From Psychromonas sp. B3M02 (GTDB lineage: Bacteria; Pseudomonadota; Gammaproteobacteria; Enterobacterales; Psychromonadaceae), in assembly GCF_003318165.1 (NCBI RefSeq), contig NZ_QOCB01000115.1:1-64000 (forward strand): a DNA stretch of 64,000 nucleotides. The letters are read 5' to 3'. Below are positions 1 through 8,734 of this stretch, one piece after another. The position numbers and the translations under genes are program-made. The first letter of the stretch is position 1. Each line of letters starts with the position of its first letter. The notes below the pieces were generated by a model. The model searched no databases and was not told the origin of the DNA. It was given only the letters and a program-made list of their open reading frames with translations.

Positions 1-5
1 TAATA

Positions 6-167
6 ATACCAATCATAGTAAGTAACTGATCTATTTTACTTGTTAAAACAACTTATTTTTTCGTTGTAAGTTTCGTATAGGGAACAACCATTTACATCAA
101 CTTACGCCTCAAACTAAGCCATTTTTCCGGCGCAAAATTTAGATCAGTTATTTAATACAATTGGTAT
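6..167. repeat. MITE-like element with terminal inverted repeats
   Basis: The first ~28 bases (6-33, beginning ATACCAAT and ending AACTGATCTA) recur as a reverse complement at 140-167 with about four mismatches. The ~160 bp element has no coding capacity and an AT-rich interior, as expected of a non-autonomous mobile element. It lies about 270 bp upstream of the Amt-fusion start codon. A similar end (TACCAATCATAATAAG) appears near 17393. The remaining upstream stretch (168-436) shows no gene. Confidence 0.6.
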
Positions 168-436
168 AACTCCTTCTTTATAAAAACTTACTAATAAACG
201 GTATTCAATCCCCTTGGTTACCTGCTTATTGCGAGCATTTTGTTGGTATCTATTAGTCAAATTCGTGATAGTAAACCTTATCTAAATTCTCCAAACTGGC
301 TCTTTTGTTGTTGTAAATTCCATGTTATTCATATATTTATATAAACTATAAATAGTAATACGCTCTTTTTGATTGTCCAAATTTTGCTGTAGCGTCATGG
401 TGTATTGCTCAATAAATATAAAAAGGGTTAAACAAA

Positions 437-3400
437 ATGGATTTTTCTTGGCTGCTTATTTGCGCATTATTAGTATTTTGTATGCAGGCAGGATTTTTAT
501 GTTTAGAAAGTGGCAAAATTCGTAGTAAAAATAGCATCAATGTTGCCGCTAAAAATATCTCTGACTTTATCTTTTCTAGCGTTATCTTTTGGATCTTTGG
601 TTTTGCTATTATGTTTGGCGATTCCTTCAATGGCATATTAGGTTTTAGTGGTTTCTTTGTTGGCGAACACCAATCCCCTTATCAAATCAGTTTTTTCCTC
701 TTTCAAATGATGTTCTGTGGTACTGCGGCGACTCTACTTTCAGGCGCTGTTGCAGAGCGAATGACCTTTGTCGGTTACCTTTGTATTACCGGTATATTAT
801 CAGCGGCTATCTATCCGGTGATTGGTCATTGGGTGTGGGCCTCGGCTTATCAAGCGGGTAATCAAGGCTGGTTAGAATCACTTGGTTTTGTTGATTTTGC
901 GGGGTCAACCGTGGTGCATTCCGTTGGTGGTTATGTTGCCCTAGCTGCCATTATCATTATTGGGCCAAGGCTAGGCCGCTTTGATGATAAAAAAGATTTC
1001 CCCACGGGCAATAATGTCCCTCTATCAGTACTTGGCGTGTTATTGCTATGGTTCGGTTGGTTTGGCTTTAATGGCGGAAGCACCTTACAGTTAACAGATA
1101 AAGTACCACTAATCATCTTAAACACCTGTTTAGCTGCCGCATGGGGCGGTATTGTCTCTTCTATTTTACATTACTATTTTAAACGCTTTTTTGATGTTGG
1201 TTTTATCTTAAATGGGGTGATTGCTGGATTAGTGTCAATCACTGCAAACTGCCATGTTGTCACTCCATTTCAGGCGATGCTGATTGGTATTGTTGGCGGC
1301 GCTATTTTATATTTTTCTACCCTGTGGTTAGAAAAGTTGAAAATAGATGATGCTTTAGGTGTTGTGCCTTCTCACTTGTTTGCTGGCATATGGGGAACCA
1401 TAGCCGTTGCTTTATTTGCAGATTTATCTGAATTAGGCACTGGGCTTACTCGTTGGGAGCAACTTCAAGCACAGTTAATCGGTGTGGTTAGTATAGGTGT
1501 TTATTGTTTTGCATTAAGCTATCTATTGATTTCATTGCTAAAGCGGTTTATCCCTTTACGTGTTTCTGTTGAGTCTGAGTTTCAGGGCATGAATATTTCA
1601 GAGCATCAAGCTTCTACTGAATTAATTGATTTACTAAGCACCATGCATCAGCAAAAAGAAGCGGGTGCATTTAATAAGCCGGTACCGGTAGAGCCATTCA
1701 CTGAAGTAGGGCAGATCGCTAGTCAATACAATGAGGTGATTGAACGGGTAAACAGTGAGATATCTAAACGTGATAACGCACTTGATGATTTTCGCTCTAG
1801 TGAAAAACGTAAAAGTGCGATCCTCGAATCGTCTATGGATAGTATTATTATCATTAACTTAGCCGGTGAAATCATTGAATTCAACCCTTCTGCAGAGCGT
1901 AATTTTGGTTGTATTAAACAGCAAGTTAAAGGAAAACGTTTTATTGACCTGTTTATACAGGATGCGGATAGAGAGGTGATTGAAGCTAGCTTAGCGTGTA
2001 AGTTCTCAGGTTCAGAAGGTATTTTACGTAATATTCGCAACAGTATTACCTTAGTACGTAATGTGACTGAAACGTTTTCAGCGGAAATTACCGTGACCAG
2101 TGCTAACTTCGGTGGTAGTAAGGATAATGAGTTTACCTTACATATTCGCGATGTGACCCGCCAATTAAAACTACAGGATAATTTACGCCAACTTGCCTAT
2201 AGCGATCCCTTAACCGGTTTATATAATCGTACATACTTAATGGACTCGTTAAGCAAAGCAATTGAGTTAAATCAGTATAAAGATGGCAACATTTTGCTGT
2301 TCTTTATGGATTTAGATAAGTTTAAAAAAATAAACGACACCCTAGGCCATAAAGCCGGTGATGATCTGTTATGTGAAGTGGCAACTCGATTAATTAAAGT
2401 CACGCATGTTAACGATATTATTGCTCGTTGGGGGGGAGATGAGTTTGTTATCTTTATGACGGGTAACTTCACCGCTGAAGTCGCCAATAGAAAAGCCAAT
2501 GATGTATTAACCATCATGCGTAACCCATTACAACTAGCTGGGCGTAACCTCACTATCCCTACCAGTGTCGGGGTTGTAATGACTGAAAAAGGCAAACAAT
2601 ATAAAGCGGAAGAGCTGATTCAGCATGCCGATATCGCGATGTATCATGCCAAAGAGCGTGGGCGTGATAATTACCAAATCTTTAAGATGGAAATGATAGA
2701 TAGTGCTCAACGTAACTTTAACTATGAGCAAGAGATGCTAGTGGGTATTCATTCTGGTGAACAGTTTCATTTAGTGTATCAACCTAAAGTGACACAAACT
2801 GGAGAGTTGTTAGGTTTTGAAGCATTAATGCGTTGGAACCATCCTAAAGAGGGTTTTATCTCGCCTGCGGAGTTTATTCCAATCGCTGAAGAGTCGGATT
2901 TAATTATCAATATTGGTGAGTTTGCCTTAGTAGAAGTGGTTCAACAATTAGGTGAATGGCAGAATAAAGGCTATAAAAATGTACCCGTATCAGTGAATAT
3001 TTCAGGTAAACACCTTGTTTCAGAGCGCTTAGTGCCTTTTATCGAACAGTTATTATCTGAACATAATTTTGATGCTAATTTACTAGAAATTGAAATTACC
3101 GAAGGGGTATTACTCACGGATATTGACCGTTGTATTGATGTGTTGTCACAGCTTAAAGCGTTAAATATTAAAATCTCCATTGATGACTTTGGGACTGGTT
3201 ACTCCTCTTTAAATTACTTAAAACGTTTACCTATTGATGTATTAAAAATCGATAAGTCTTTTGTTGATGATTGTGCCACGTTAGTTGAGGATGGCGAAAT
3301 CTGCGCAACCATTATTAATTTAGCCAAGAGCTTACGTTTAGCCACCGTCGCGGAAGGGGTAGAAGATCACACTCAGTTAGACTTTTTGTTAGCGCATGGC

Positions 3401-3487
3401 TGTCAGGTATTTCAAGGTTACTTTTTCTCAAAACCACAGGTCGCAAAAGAGATAGAGTTACTGTATTTCAATCAGCAAGGTGCTTAG
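437..3487 (+). CDS. Ammonium transporter–PAS–GGDEF–EAL fusion protein
   Basis: The N-terminal ~400 residues are a complete Amt/AmtB domain of about 11 membrane helices. It carries the GHWVW segment, the DFAGSTVVH signature with the first pore histidine, and the second pore histidine in PSHLFAGIWG. A linker (~400-460) leads to a PAS domain (~460-575), a GGDEF domain with intact GGDEF near residue 665, and an EAL domain with EALMRW, DDFGTGYSS and VAEGVE. Both c-di-GMP enzyme motifs look intact, and no RxxD I-site is seen before GGDEF. An AAGGG ribosome site precedes the ATG by 9 bases. No glnK neighbour is present. Amt domains fused to signalling modules are known; the inferred role is an ammonium sensor controlling c-di-GMP. 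Confidence 0.93.
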   Translation: MDFSWLLICALLVFCMQAGFLCLESGKIRSKNSINVAAKNISDFIFSSVIFWIFGFAIMFGDSFNGILGFSGFFVGEHQSPYQISFFLFQMMFCGTAATLLSGAVAERMTFVGYLCITGILSAAIYPVIGHWVWASAYQAGNQGWLESLGFVDFAGSTVVHSVGGYVALAAIIIIGPRLGRFDDKKDFPTGNNVPLSVLGVLLLWFGWFGFNGGSTLQLTDKVPLIILNTCLAAAWGGIVSSILHYYFKRFFDVGFILNGVIAGLVSITANCHVVTPFQAMLIGIVGGAILYFSTLWLEKLKIDDALGVVPSHLFAGIWGTIAVALFADLSELGTGLTRWEQLQAQLIGVVSIGVYCFALSYLLISLLKRFIPLRVSVESEFQGMNISEHQASTELIDLLSTMHQQKEAGAFNKPVPVEPFTEVGQIASQYNEVIERVNSEISKRDNALDDFRSSEKRKSAILESSMDSIIIINLAGEIIEFNPSAERNFGCIKQQVKGKRFIDLFIQDADREVIEASLACKFSGSEGILRNIRNSITLVRNVTETFSAEITVTSANFGGSKDNEFTLHIRDVTRQLKLQDNLRQLAYSDPLTGLYNRTYLMDSLSKAIELNQYKDGNILLFFMDLDKFKKINDTLGHKAGDDLLCEVATRLIKVTHVNDIIARWGGDEFVIFMTGNFTAEVANRKANDVLTIMRNPLQLAGRNLTIPTSVGVVMTEKGKQYKAEELIQHADIAMYHAKERGRDNYQIFKMEMIDSAQRNFNYEQEMLVGIHSGEQFHLVYQPKVTQTGELLGFEALMRWNHPKEGFISPAEFIPIAEESDLIINIGEFALVEVVQQLGEWQNKGYKNVPVSVNISGKHLVSERLVPFIEQLLSEHNFDANLLEIEITEGVLLTDIDRCIDVLSQLKALNIKISIDDFGTGYSSLNYLKRLPIDVLKIDKSFVDDCATLVEDGEICATIINLAKSLRLATVAEGVEDHTQLDFLLAHGCQVFQGYFFSKPQVAKEIELLYFNQQGA

Positions 3488-3734
3488 TCGGTAATAATGA
3501 CTCAATAATAATTGATTGAAAAAAAGGCTATTTATCAAGGCTAGTTTTAATTTTTATACAAGAAATGAAACATTTTTTGATGTAACAAGGATCTATTGCT
3601 GATTTTAATACGAGGTGCTTGGTAATCTGAAAGTTAACTGGTAACGTTAAGCGCAATAAAACCTGCTAGATGGCGTGCCACACACTATCGCCATGCTTTA
3701 TCTCATTAAAATAGCTTACCTAAAGGATTATATT

Positions 3735-4694
3735 ATGAAGCTAAATTCAATTGTTAAAACAACTCTCCTTGCTGCGGCACTTATCTCTTCTGGTTTACAA
3801 GCAAAACCTGTTTATGTTGCGACTACTGCAATTGTTGAACATCCTGCATTAGATGCGGTTCGCGATGGTATTAAAGCGGTATTAGACGAAAGTAAATATA
3901 AAGGTGATGAACTAAAATTTACTTATGAAAGTGCACAAGGTCAGCCAGCTATTGCTGCGCAAATAGCACGTAAATTAGTAGGTGAGCAACCAGACGTGAT
4001 TGTTGCCATTGCTACGCCATCTGCGCAAGCTGCGGTCAGCGTAAGCCGTGATATCCCTGTTGTATTCTCTGCGGTAACAGACCCTATTGGCGCTAAGTTA
4101 GTACAAACACTTGAGCAACCAGGCGGTAACGTGACCGGTTTATCAGACATGGTAAACGTTAAACAACATTTAGAATTAATTAAAGAGTTTGTTCCTAACT
4201 TAAAAACATTAGGCGTACCTTACAATCCAGGTGAAGCGAATTCAGTATCAAGTGTTGCTGCGCTTAAAGAAGCCGCTGCTGAAATGGGTATTAAAGTGAT
4301 TGAATCTGCTGCTCCTAAATCTTCTGATGTGATGATTGCGAGTAAGCAATTAGTCGGTAAAGTGGATGCGATTTACTGTCCAATCGATAACACCATTATC
4401 AGTGCGGTAGAGTCTGTGATTAAAGTGGGTATCGATGCGCAAATTCCAGTATTTGCTGGTGATACAGATACAGTTGCACGTGGTGCAGTTGCGGCGGTTG
4501 GTTACAACTATTTTGATTTAGGCCGTCAGACTGGTGATATCGTTGTGAGTATTTTAGATGGCGAAAAACCAGGTGCAATTGATGTGAAATTAGCTAAGGG
4601 AACTGACTTATTTGTTAACCCTAAAATGGCTGAGCGTATGGGCGTTGAAGTCCCTGAAGCTGTGTTAACACGCGCTACTAAAGTTATTAAATAA
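3735..4694 (+). CDS. ABC transporter substrate-binding protein (ABC_sub_bind family)
   Basis: This is a 319-residue periplasmic binding protein with an N-terminal signal peptide (MKLNSIVKTTLLAAALISSG, cleavage near LQA-KP). The family (PF04392, TrpX-like) includes aromatic amino acid binders, but the ligand cannot be read from sequence. The chosen ATG follows AAAGGA by 7 bases; an upstream in-frame start would put 20 odd residues before the signal peptide. It is first of a three-gene operon with permease and ATPase, 12 bases before the permease. A small inverted repeat (ATGGCG 3670-3675, CGCCAT 3689-3694) lies in the leader and may be regulatory. Confidence 0.88.
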   Translation: MKLNSIVKTTLLAAALISSGLQAKPVYVATTAIVEHPALDAVRDGIKAVLDESKYKGDELKFTYESAQGQPAIAAQIARKLVGEQPDVIVAIATPSAQAAVSVSRDIPVVFSAVTDPIGAKLVQTLEQPGGNVTGLSDMVNVKQHLELIKEFVPNLKTLGVPYNPGEANSVSSVAALKEAAAEMGIKVIESAAPKSSDVMIASKQLVGKVDAIYCPIDNTIISAVESVIKVGIDAQIPVFAGDTDTVARGAVAAVGYNYFDLGRQTGDIVVSILDGEKPGAIDVKLAKGTDLFVNPKMAERMGVEVPEAVLTRATKVIK

Positions 4695-4706
4695 GAACGG
4701 AACACT

Positions 4707-5612
4707 ATGTCACTTTTTTCATTTTTAGGTACCTTAGAAATTGGCCTCATTTATGGTTTAGTTGCCATTGGGGTCTACCTTACTTTTCGTATTTTAGATT
4801 TTCCCGATCTAACCGTTGATGGTAGCTTTACTTTAGGTGCTGCAGTCACTGCAACACTGATTGTAATGGGTGTTAACGTATTATTAGCTACGTTGGCGGG
4901 TACTTTAGCGGCTGCTTGTGCTGGGTTAGTCACTGCATGGTTGAACTTACGTTTTGATATCTTGCACCTGTTAGCCAGTATCTTAACCATGACTGCACTG
5001 TATACCATCAACCTACGTGTAATGGGCAAACCAAATGTAGCGTTAATCATGGAGCCAACCATCTTAACGCCATTTGAAGGGATCTTTGGGTTACCTGATA
5101 TGTACATGCGTGTGATTTTTGTTGCTGTATGTGCGGTTGCTGGTGGTTTGTTAGTGGCTTGGTTCTTAAGGACACAATACGGTCTAGCAATGCGCGCAGT
5201 AGGTTCAAATAAACGTATGGCACAGGCTAATGGTATTGTGGTTAAACAAAAAGTCTACGCAGGTTTAGCTTTGTCCAATGGTCTTGTTGGTTTAGCGGGG
5301 GCATTGTTTGCACAAACTAATGGTTTTGCTGATTCGACCATGGGTATTGGTACTATCGTTGTTGGTTTAGCGGCGGTGATCATTGGTCAATCATTATTCG
5401 CAAGTCGTTCTATGTATGTGATTGTATTAAGTTGTATTGTGGGCTCAGTGTTATATCGCTTAGCGGTTTCTTTAGCATTGAATGCTGACTTCTTAGGATT
5501 CAGTGCCTCAGACCTTAATTTAATTACGGCAGTATTAGTAGCACTCGCATTAATATTCCCTAAATTACGTAAAGAATGGAAAGCCAAACAAGCTGCGAGG
5601 AATGAAGCATGA
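4707..5612 (+). CDS. ABC transporter permease, BPD_transp_2 (LivH-like) family
   Basis: A 301-residue inner-membrane permease with about eight hydrophobic segments. It belongs to the branched-chain-amino-acid/ribose-type permease family that pairs with ABC_sub_bind proteins. DFPDLTVDGSFTLGAA near the N terminus and GLAGALFAQTNGFAD in the centre are typical of this group. It begins 12 bases after the binding-protein gene and ends overlapping the ATPase start by 4 bases (ATGA), so the three are translationally coupled. A single permease gene implies a homodimeric channel. The substrate is unknown. Confidence 0.88.
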   Translation: MSLFSFLGTLEIGLIYGLVAIGVYLTFRILDFPDLTVDGSFTLGAAVTATLIVMGVNVLLATLAGTLAAACAGLVTAWLNLRFDILHLLASILTMTALYTINLRVMGKPNVALIMEPTILTPFEGIFGLPDMYMRVIFVAVCAVAGGLLVAWFLRTQYGLAMRAVGSNKRMAQANGIVVKQKVYAGLALSNGLVGLAGALFAQTNGFADSTMGIGTIVVGLAAVIIGQSLFASRSMYVIVLSCIVGSVLYRLAVSLALNADFLGFSASDLNLITAVLVALALIFPKLRKEWKAKQAARNEA

Positions 5613-6412
5613 TCTGTTGTAAAGATTTACATGTTACCTTTAACCGAGGGTTACCGACGGAAAAGCTAGCATTACGTGGTATCGATTTAACTATCCCCAT
5701 GGGTGAATTTGTTACAGTTATTGGTTCAAACGGTGCCGGTAAATCCACACTGTTAAATACCATTGCTGGTGATATTAATAGCACCAAAGGGCAAATATTA
5801 TTTGGTGACCGTGATGTGACTAAGTTACCTGCGACAGGGCGTACTGCTGATATCGCACGTGTATTCCAAGATCCACTTGCGGGAACTTGTGGTGACTTAA
5901 CTGTTGAAGAAAATATGGCGCTAGCCTATGGTCGAGGTCAAAAAGGGCGTTTGTCTTCTGCGCTTAACAGCAAAATGCGTAAAGTATTCCGCGAACAATT
6001 AAGCCGTTTAAACCTAGGTTTAGAGAATCGTTTGGAAAGTGAAATGGGGCTGTTATCGGGTGGTCAACGCCAATCGGTTAGTTTGTTAATGTCTGCATTA
6101 CAGCCAAGTACTATTTTACTGCTAGACGAACACACAGCAGCATTAGATCCAAAAACCGCTGCATTGATTATGGATATCACATCACAAATTATTGCTGAAA
6201 AGCAGTTAACAGTAATGATGGTCACTCACTCAATGCGTCAAGCCTTAGACCATGGTTCACGTACTATCATGTTGCATGAAGGTAAGATCATCTTTGACTT
6301 AGCGGGTGAAAAACGTGCTGGTTATGAAGTGAAAGACCTTTTGAACCTATTTGCTCAAGCTAAAAGTGACGGTGAAGAGTTAGATGATGATAAGTTGTTA
6401 CTAGGCGCTTAA
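5609..6412 (+). CDS. ABC transporter ATP-binding protein
   Basis: A 267-residue ABC ATPase completing the importer operon. Walker A is GSNGAGKST (~residue 37), the signature is LLSGGQRQ, Walker B is ILLLDEHTA with a catalytic Glu, and the H-loop is VTHSM. It overlaps the permease stop by 4 bases and is followed by a strong terminator at 6437, which closes the operon. The ATPase presumably drives uptake of the ligand delivered by the binding protein encoded at 3735. Confidence 0.9.
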   Translation: MICCKDLHVTFNRGLPTEKLALRGIDLTIPMGEFVTVIGSNGAGKSTLLNTIAGDINSTKGQILFGDRDVTKLPATGRTADIARVFQDPLAGTCGDLTVEENMALAYGRGQKGRLSSALNSKMRKVFREQLSRLNLGLENRLESEMGLLSGGQRQSVSLLMSALQPSTILLLDEHTAALDPKTAALIMDITSQIIAEKQLTVMMVTHSMRQALDHGSRTIMLHEGKIIFDLAGEKRAGYEVKDLLNLFAQAKSDGEELDDDKLLLGA

Positions 6413-6436
6413 TGTTTGCTTAATCTTATCAACACT

Positions 6437-6464
6437 AAAAAGAGCCTAAGGGCTCTTTTTTTAT
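6437..6464 (+). terminator. Rho-independent terminator of the ABC operon
   Basis: A 10-bp stem (AAAAAGAGCC / GGCTCTTTTT) with a TAAG loop is followed by further Ts, 24 bases after the ATPase stop codon. It may also act on the convergent VOC gene. Confidence 0.85.
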
Positions 6465-6489
6465 TTTTATAACTGTTAAAAAGGTTTAA

Positions 6490-6870
6490 CTAAGTCATTG
6501 AATGTAAGCCAATCATATTACCTTCCGAGTCGACCACTAAACTGATAAAGCCATATTCACCTATATCCATTTTAGGCCTTTGAATTGAACCGCCTGCAGC
6601 TGTGACTCTGGCTTCTTCAATGGCACAATCATCACATGAAAAATAAACAAGTGTGCCACCGCCGCCAGCTAATACATGATCCATTTTAACTAAAGCACCC
6701 GTTGCACCATACCTTTCCATATCAGAAGGGAAGGCGAGCATTTGTATGCTGCTATCATTTGGGTCACCAATACTTTCTAAGCTGACCTCAAATACACTTT
6801 CGTAGAAGGTTTTGGCTCGATCTAAATCATTCACATAAACCTCAAACCAACCAATGGGATTGTTAGGCAT
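6490..6870 (-). CDS. VOC family (glyoxalase/bleomycin-resistance-like) protein
   Basis: A 126-residue single-domain VOC protein. It has the usual opening (WFEVYVNDLDRAKTFYESVF) and the second beta-alpha-beta-beta-beta module ending EYGFISLVVDSEGNMIGLHS, with a conserved DSEGN turn and a Glu/His pair that can bind metal in the family. Such proteins act as small-molecule lyases, isomerases or binders; the substrate is unknown. GGAG lies just before the ATG on the minus strand. It converges on the ABC operon terminator. Confidence 0.8.
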   Translation of the reverse strand: MPNNPIGWFEVYVNDLDRAKTFYESVFEVSLESIGDPNDSSIQMLAFPSDMERYGATGALVKMDHVLAGGGGTLVYFSCDDCAIEEARVTAAGGSIQRPKMDIGEYGFISLVVDSEGNMIGLHSMT

Positions 6871-7111
6871 ATTCTTCTCCTCTGACTGTTACATAAACTA
6901 TTTGATTAATACATGAGCGTTATGACAATTCAAGTTGGATAGGGAGAGTTAGATTATAAAAATTGAATTTATAGTCTTGATTGGTAATAAAATGAGAGAG
7001 CGCACATAAAGATAAACTAAAAAGTAGAAGCGAATTTACAAAGCAAGGTTACAGATTCATTAAAACAATAGTATTGTTTGCCCCTCTCTATTAACCAACT
7101 AGGAAAAAATA

Positions 7112-7759
7112 ATGCGCGTAAGTGAACAATTAAAACAAAGTTGTATTAATAACTGGTCTGCCGCGACTACTCATCCTTTTTGTCTTGAATTGGCTGACGG
7201 TAATCTACCCTTAGCTAAAATGCGTGTTTATTTAGCGCAAGATTATACGTTTATCGATAACTTCGTCCGTTTAGCAGCTTCTGCAATACATCATGCACCA
7301 TCTTTACCTGACCGTTTACCTTTAGCGCATTTCCTAGGCAATATCGCAGGCCCTGAAAATACTTACTTTCAACGCTCTTTTGACATGTTGGAGGTGGAAC
7401 AATCTCAGCGCGTTTCTCCTGCCTTATTAAAACCAACCAGTGACTTTCAAGCATTAATGTTAAAAGCGGCTAACAGCGGTGAATATGGCAATATGGTTGC
7501 AGTTTTGTGTGTCGCTGAATGGGTCTACTTAAGTTGGGCCGAGCCGGTTGTTGACTGCGTTGCCTCATTGCCTTTTTACTTTGGGGAATGGATCACCTTA
7601 CATTCAGGAGAGTATTTTGAATCAGTGGTTGAGTATTTACGCACACAACTTGATACTGCTTACCTTGCTGCAGATGTAAGTCAACAAGCAACGATACAAG
7701 CGTACTTTCAGCAGGCAGTGTTATTAGAAAAGCAGTTTTTTGATGCGTGTTATGCATAA
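7112..7759 (+). CDS. TenA/PqqC-like (thiaminase II family) protein
   Basis: A 215-residue all-helical TenA-family protein. The N-terminal HPFCLELADGNLPLAKMRVYLAQDY-like region (residues ~20-45) and the central AEWVYLSWA helix match the family. TenA enzymes hydrolyse aminopyrimidines in thiamine salvage. AEWVYLSW resembles the Glu-type subclass (TenA_E) rather than the Cys-type, although a Cys lies three residues upstream. No TPP riboswitch or other thi gene is seen nearby, so a thiamine role rests on the family alone. AGGAAA precedes the ATG. Confidence 0.8.
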   Translation: MRVSEQLKQSCINNWSAATTHPFCLELADGNLPLAKMRVYLAQDYTFIDNFVRLAASAIHHAPSLPDRLPLAHFLGNIAGPENTYFQRSFDMLEVEQSQRVSPALLKPTSDFQALMLKAANSGEYGNMVAVLCVAEWVYLSWAEPVVDCVASLPFYFGEWITLHSGEYFESVVEYLRTQLDTAYLAADVSQQATIQAYFQQAVLLEKQFFDACYA

Positions 7760-7817
7760 TTTATTAGAATGAGCACGTTACCAGCTCAATGCTTATATTC
7801 AGTGTTGAGCTGTTATT

Positions 7818-8474
7818 TTACCCTCCAAACGTAATATCTTTATGTCCATCAACCCATAACTCATGTTTTGCCATGACTTTAGTAAACATCGCACTTTGCA
7901 AGTAACTATTTAACCAAGCTCTTAGTTTAGGGTAGGGCGATTGTTGATACCATTGTCGTTCTACTTTTGAAAATTGGCGAACAAAAGGCATCAATGCAAT
8001 ATCTAATAACCCCTCACGGTCAGCGGTTAAAAAAGTGTGTTGGGTTAAACGATCTTCTAACTTTTGTAAGTACACCTCGCAGGCTTGACGGCATTCCATA
8101 ATATTTGTCTCTTGATAACGTTTAGCACATTTATAGGCCTCAACAGCAACAAAGAAGCCTTGTTCAAATTCAGTGATAATGGCAATGATATCGGTAAGAG
8201 GTTGCTGACCATGCGCTGTGAGTAATTGGTGTGGGTCGCTGTCGTTTAATACTTTTAAGATAATATCGAGGCTTTCTTCAATCACCTGGTTATCTGGTAA
8301 TACGAGCATCGGCACCGTGCCTTTAGTGGATAACGCTAACATTTCAGGTGGTTTATTATTGAGTTTAATAGCACGTATTAATACCGGTTGCTGTGAACGA
8401 AAAATAGCGACTCGAGCCCGCATTGCATAAGGGCAATGTTGAAGTGAATAAAGAATAGGTAAATCGCTTGGCAT
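7818..8474 (-). CDS. Glutathione S-transferase N-terminal domain protein
   Basis: A thioredoxin-fold GST-like protein of about 218 residues from the chosen start MPSDLPILYSLQHCPYAMRAR. The CPYAMRAR motif, the cis-Pro segment GTVPMLVLPDN and the EESLDI element are typical of GST_N_3 proteins. The C-terminal half is helical. Open frame continues upstream to 8594, but the extra residues have no family match. No strong ribosome site marks 8474 or the alternative ATG at 8486. Substrate unknown. It lies back to back with pnp. Confidence 0.8.
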   Translation of the reverse strand: MPSDLPILYSLQHCPYAMRARVAIFRSQQPVLIRAIKLNNKPPEMLALSTKGTVPMLVLPDNQVIEESLDIILKVLNDSDPHQLLTAHGQQPLTDIIAIITEFEQGFFVAVEAYKCAKRYQETNIMECRQACEVYLQKLEDRLTQHTFLTADREGLLDIALMPFVRQFSKVERQWYQQSPYPKLRAWLNSYLQSAMFTKVMAKHELWVDGHKDITFGG

Positions 8475-8657
8475 TTGAACTCGCATAACAGACGTAAATA
8501 GTTCATATACTACCTGTACAATAAACAACGAACCAGCACAGAAAATGATTGTAGAATTGCTAGGCTGAATTTGTACACTTTTTAAAGGGTTCATTGTTTA
8601 ACGGTTTATTTTTGATGGTGCTGCTGGCTTTCTCTTAAAATTTTTATCTAAAAAATG

Positions 8658-8684
8658 TTCAAACTTATTTGCATCACGTATACT
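8658..8684 (+). promoter_or_regulatory. Possible pnp promoter
   Basis: TTCAAA (8658-8663) and TATACT (8679-8684) are separated by 15 bases, slightly short for sigma-70. The -10 lies about 50 bases before the pnp ATG. Confidence 0.3.
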
Positions 8685-8734
8685 GTCGGCGCGATAAAAA
8701 GCAAAATGAAAATAATACTATTAAAGGAAAAAAA

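Noticed and set aside
200-436. Sigma-54/NtrC promoter for the Amt fusion
   Set aside because: A TGGCTC...TTGT sequence near 297 lacks the invariant GC at the right distance.
3675-3734. N-terminal extension of the ABC binding protein
   Set aside because: It would place 20 residues before a clear signal peptide; the inner ATG has AAAGGA at good spacing.
6871-7111. TPP riboswitch upstream of the TenA-like gene
   Set aside because: The conserved CTGAGA-type thi-box elements were not found.
8669-8734. Upstream TTG start for pnp
   Set aside because: The extension overlaps the probable promoter and ribosome site and is absent from PNPases.
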